Shown here in pieces: positions 23,101-29,100 of a stretch of DNA of 64,000 bases. The DNA is from Bombyx mori. Taxonomy: Eukaryota; Arthropoda; Insecta; Lepidoptera; Bombycidae. The notes under the pieces were generated by a model. It had not been told where the DNA came from. It saw only the letters and a list, made by a program, of their open reading frames with translations, and did not search any database. The stretch spans positions 1,805,501-1,869,500 of the forward strand of contig NC_085127.1 in NCBI RefSeq assembly GCF_030269925.1, written 5' to 3'. The translations under genes and the position numbers were made by a program. How positions within the stretch are numbered: the first letter of the stretch is position 1; the number at the start of each line of letters is the position of its first letter.

Positions 23101-26100
23101 CTGTTGAGATCGTTCCAAAGGTACGAATGAAAGTTTGTAGTTTGTAACGAAGACGGATCCCAAGCGACCATGATCCCTCTCGCTAAGCGGAGTCAGCATC
23201 ACCACATTATGAGCTACACCAGTCACCAACTCTCCTGTTGAAAACAAAAATATTCTATCAATTCATCATCATAGTCGGTTGATCTTGGCAGAGGAGTCGT
23301 GGTCATGTGGAATCTTTGTTTATGAAAGTCTTGACAGATGTACTCCACAGTTCGCGACCTATGACATGTCCTTCTTCAAACGAGGCTTGTGGAGAGTATT
23401 AAGCGGTAGGCAGCGGCTTGGCTCTGCCACTGGCATTGCTGAAGTCCATGGGCGACGGTAACCACTAACCATCAGGTGGGCCTCGTTTGCCTCCAAGGGC
23501 AATAAAAAAAAACTAAATAAATAATTACCTCCTACCTAATCAACGTATTTAAATTAAATAGGGACTTCAGTGCTTTTTTATCAGTTTATAGTTATCATGT
23601 TAGAATTTATTATAGAATATTATAACATGTTAAAATCACTTTTTCTGTTTTCTCGTTACGAAGGATTATGATTCTGCATTCACTTTTTTACTGTTTCTCA
23701 GTCTTTTCTGCTGTAGTACTGACTCTACGGTGCTTTATAGACCGGAATATCATAATGACCTGAGACCTGGTCAGACAAACACAAACCTGCCTCGTTTATT
23801 CTTGAAAAACGTAACAAAATCGATTGCGAGGTATTAAAGAGTCAAGCTGCGAAACAGACAAACAGACAACCACTTTTGAATACTATTTAAAGATACCATA
23901 TTGGTAATTAATAAATCTATACTTTAGTAAGCACGGCCGGTACAAAATGTTCAACCTACGAAACGCGAAGACCGTGTCATGATAATCATACCATAAACGT
24001 TTTCAATATTTTATTAGCGTAATTCGGCAGACAGTGTAATCATTTGAAAACAACTCTATATTTGTTACAATCGAAACTTAGAGCAACAGCATGTTAGTCA
24101 GTGGCTCTGGAGTGGTTGTCGTCAGAAAGATCAGGGGGAAATGTACCTCTTGCACTTTTCCTTAATAAAGATTGAAAAAACTAAAAGTCTAACCGCCTCC
24201 AAAGAGTGGCTGTACCGGCCTTCAAATATTTCTGCTACTGCCAAAGTTATCTACAGCCCCACTAAATTTCTTCGCTAGTACGGGGCATCGAGGAAGGCCA
24301 TAAAAATTGCACTTCGCATACCCAGGATGCGAAAGATTTGTTCGGCCATCAGTGTTGTGCTTAATACTTAGTGCGAGTTTTTTAATGTTCTCGATAGCGC
24401 GATACAGCGCCCATGGCGGCAAACGTAGGTAAACGTTCCAACTCTATCCAAATTTGAGTTAACTTTCACGCTATCGAGAACGTTATATAAACTCGCACTA
24501 AGCACACAGATGGTTCCCGATATCCTGTGGATTTCGCTGGACTCTCGCCTAGACGTTGGGAGCGGTAGGCGGGGTGGGGTTTTTTGGATAAAACCAACCG
24601 AATACCACGAATCGATATAACCAATTTCGTGAAAATATTGCGAGAAAATGATTTCCTGGGTCTTTAAGTTTTTAGACGGTACATTCGATTTGGACCTACC
24701 TCATAAAATCTGTGACTCACTCCAACATAAATGATTGCTCTCACTCGGCGAAAAATCGTGCCACATGGCGTCGCATCGCGAGAGCATCTGTATCGCAGGA
24801 TCCGACTGATGCATGACCACGACCACTCTGTCAAGAGTGTACGAATAGGAAGAACATTCGATTTGTGAGTATTTTATTTTCTGTTTTTTTTTGTGAGTAT
24901 TTGTGACTGTTTCTTCCAACCTCAAAACTTATCGATGACTGAAACCGCGAGTGCACGTTTTCCTTCGATAAACTTCATACGAAAAAAATATTTTACTTGA
25001 ACATATTTTTTTTTCAAACGCCAACGACCTACACAGTTATGACTCACGTAACATTTATAATAATATGAATACGTAACGAGAAACAAACGCTCTAATTAGT
25101 GTTAACGAAAGCGTTCTACGTACGTACTTTGTTTATTTATAAAAGTTTATGATTAAACGGATTCAAGGTCGTGTTTGTGTAAACACAGACGATTCAAGGT
25201 CGGACAAGTGTATATAATGTTTTATATAATAATATCGCGGACGCAGAGGTTGCCGAGGTGAAGTGTGATGTAGTAAAATCTGAGTACGAATAATCTAGAG
25301 CTCTTTTTTTTTTCATTTGTTTTTTTTATTGCCATTGTCACGGTTGGTCACTTGTAGACGTCGGTAATGCGAGGGAAAGAACGAAACCACTGCTTAATAT
25401 TTATATTATGTTGTTATATGTTGCTAAACTCCTCAAGCTATAAAAGAACATAGGGACTTTTTTTTATAGCTTAGATGGGTGGACGATATCACAGCCTTTT
25501 TTTTTGGTCAGAAGGAAATCGCCGGACTTCCGCCCTCCACTGGGGACGGCGGGCGGATCGCATGTCGGAGTCGAACCGACTAAAACCTCCTGTCGCTCAA
25601 CAACCAACGTCCAAACCTCACATGAGACAGAACTCATGAAAAGGCAAAGGGGGAAAAGTGAAGTGTTTAGTGCGGAGCACATCTCTCCCATCACCCTCCC
25701 CCTCGGGACGCCGGACTTGCGGTCGTCGGCGCTACGACCACCAGCCCTCTCGTTCGGCAGGCTATGCGGAGCTCGCCTAGATGGCGCCGGTTAGAGTGAC
25801 TTATCCTACGGAATACCCCGCTGGGTTAGAACCAGCGTGGGTCGAGAATAGCCGGCCTTCCAACGCCAACAGCCTAGACATCTTATGGTGTTTGTAGCGA
25901 CATTCAAACTGCGATATCTATCGACCCTCTTTTTAATGCAATATAATATCCTTTATCCTCATTTTAATATCAATAATACACGTTTCGTTAGGTAATTGAC
26001 TAATAATATCAATTTTTTTGTTGTTATCTAAATTCGATAACGTGAACTTGTCGAAAATAATGAACAATACCGTGTATTTTAGAGGTTATTCATCTCTGTT

Positions 26101-29100
26101 ATTACACAATAAGGTAATTAACAGCACGGGGATTTACCGTTACATTTTCCTCAGAATTGCGCACTTAAGTGATAATATTATCAATATTGTTCTTTAGACG
26201 GTATGACAGCGGCAAACTTCGATTAACACCTTAAGTAACTTTCACTGCGTTAAAAGCTCGGTAAAAAGGAGTTCGTTCTTAAACCAGCATTCACTGTCAG
26301 GAGATTCCACACCCTAGAACCCTAATTGGAAGGCTTGGATCGCAGATTCCGCAAACAGGCAGGCAATCCATTTTTTGTGTGATGTTTTGTAAACAAAAAA
26401 TACTTTTACGGTTTAATCTTGCGTTTCTTAATGTCATTTCGTTATTTAGGACGATACGAATTCTTTACAGTTTTCCTAGTCACGTAAAAATGATTTTAAT
26501 TCTGTCTACCACTCTTCTTCATACTTCATTCTAACAACCAAGTTGCCGGCATTACAATGGTAGGCAGCAGCTTGGCTCTCTGCCCTTGGCATTGAGCGAC
26601 AGTAACCACTCACCATCAAGTGGGCCGTATGCTAATCTGCATACACGGGCAAAAAAAAAAATTACGCATCTTTGCCCAAAAGTTATGTTCGCATACAACA
26701 AAGCATATATAAACAGCGTGTAGATAAAACATAAGCTACTATCTCAGCCTATGCCATCTTGTGCCCATAAAGCCTTACTGGTGGTAGGACCTGTAGAGTC
26801 CGCGCGGATAGGTACCACCGCCCTACCTATTTCTGCCGTGAAGCAGTATGCGCTTCGGTCTGAAGGGTAGGGCAACCGTTGTAACTATACTGAGGTCTTA
26901 AAACCTATATCTCAAGGTGGGTGGCGCATTTACGTTGTAGATGTCTATGGGCTCCAGCAACCACTTAACACCAGGTAGGCTGTGAGCTCGTCCACCCATC
27001 TAAGCAATAAATAAAAAAAAGCCACGCTCTACCGTTAATACGTAAGTCGGTATCAAAGTAAGACCTTCGTAGTCACGTTCTATCCAATTTATTTATTTAC
27101 GATTCGCACTACTAAAACAGTTTTTGTGCAATCTCTATTGACCGTGAATATGCTGTTATTGATACCAAACGTTTCAACAAACAGGGTAAACCACGCAATT
27201 ATTTGAAACGATCTAATTGTTTCCTTACAATATTCAATGCAAAAAAAATCTTTGTTGAATATTTTGTCGAACAAATTGAATTATGCACTGGTGACGCTTA
27301 CAAATAACCTGACTTTATTCTGAGGTCACTAGCCAATTCAAACGGTAATGTTAACACCGCTTTTCTTGACACAAAAATATTCAATTACATCAGTACTATT
27401 TTTTTAGTAGGGTTTGTTCCGTGCTTCAAATAGAAAACCATTATTACTGCGCGGCTGACAGCTACGATGATGGTGATCGAGGAAAGCATATAGCCATAGA
27501 CCACTAGTGCGAGTTTTTTAACGTTCTCGATAGCGTAAAAGTTAACTCAAATTTGTATGGAGCTGGAACAGCGCCCCTAGCGGCAAACGTAGGGGTGGTG
27601 TTTAATTAATACTATTTGTACGGACGAATGTTTCTTGGTTTTTATATTGTTGCTTAGGTAGGTAGACGAGCTCACAGCCTACCTGGTGTTAAGTGGTTAC
27701 TGGAGCCCATAGACATTTACGACGTAAATGCGCCACCCGTCTTGAGATGTAAGTTCTAAGATCTCAGTATAGTTCCAACGGCTGCCCCACCCTTTAAACC
27801 AAAACGTATTACTGCTTCAAGGCAGAAATAGGTAGGGTAGTGGTACCTACCCGCGCGGGCTCACAAGAGGTCCTAACACAAGTAAAAGCTGCATATTGTG
27901 CATAATAATTATTAGCAACGGTACGAATAACTCGATCACCACATAGAAAAGCTTCTTAAAGAAAGATGGTTGTTGCTTGGAACTTGAATATGAAAGATTT
28001 CTTATGATTATTATTAACGCGACTCACTTTCATAGCAATTTCTTTGATATACCAATTGATACCGCTACATCTCTTCGAGGACGCCGAAGTAAATAAAAGA
28101 TGTCCGTGACGAAAAGCTTGCAAGTGCCCAACAAACTGATTATAAGTTTTTATCTATCCCAAGACAAGTTAGTACACGTGGTTCAGAACGGCTCCGTCTG
28201 AGATATGTTATCCGGACTAATGATGATCTAGCGTAATTTGTTGTGACTGCGACGCTGACTTACTATCGGCGACAGATGGTAATGACTTGTTGCGCCACGG
28301 GAATGCATGCATTTCAAGTAAGTCGTCCGGTGCCTAAAGGATAAGACGTCCGGTGCATTCGTATTGAGCGATGCACCGGTGTTCGAATCCCGCAGGCGGT
28401 TACCAATTTTTCTAATGAAATACGTATTTAACAAACTGTGTGAGATCGTCCACCCATCTAAGCAATAAAAAATAAAATATGAGCTGTGATAGCTGACATT
28501 GATGACGTGCTGCGAGGTCAATGTGAGGGCTACAGCTGTTCCGCCACAGCTCAACCGTTAATAGAAAATTTGTGTATATTATATGTCTACACAAGTCTAG
28601 AGAGATCCCTATAGGTCATCGAACCACCGTTGTTTAGGTGGTCAATAAGATCTACAATTTACATTCAATTAGACGTCAATTTTAATGTTAGTTTCATTAA
28701 TAACACGTTTATACATATACTGGCTGTACCCGTTCGCTTCGCTGGGCATTTAAAATTAACATTATTATTTCTCACCCCCACAAAGATTCTCATCATTAAC
28801 GCCCCCGCAACTGGTGTAGGGAGTCCAACACTCATATAAATATTATCCTATCCATTAAGTACATGTATTTTCTACATGGATACTAAGTTTGAAGTCAATC
28901 GGATGCACGGTTGAGTAGTTATAACGGAACATCCGTAAAAACCACTGTAGATTTATATATTAGTATGGATATACGAAAAATATATTATGTAAAATAAAAA
29001 CGAAAAATATAAATCTCACCTTTTATCAAAGCAACCATATCAACACACGCCGAGCCACACAATAAATACTCTATGGGCCACCACTTCCTATCGTTCGCTG

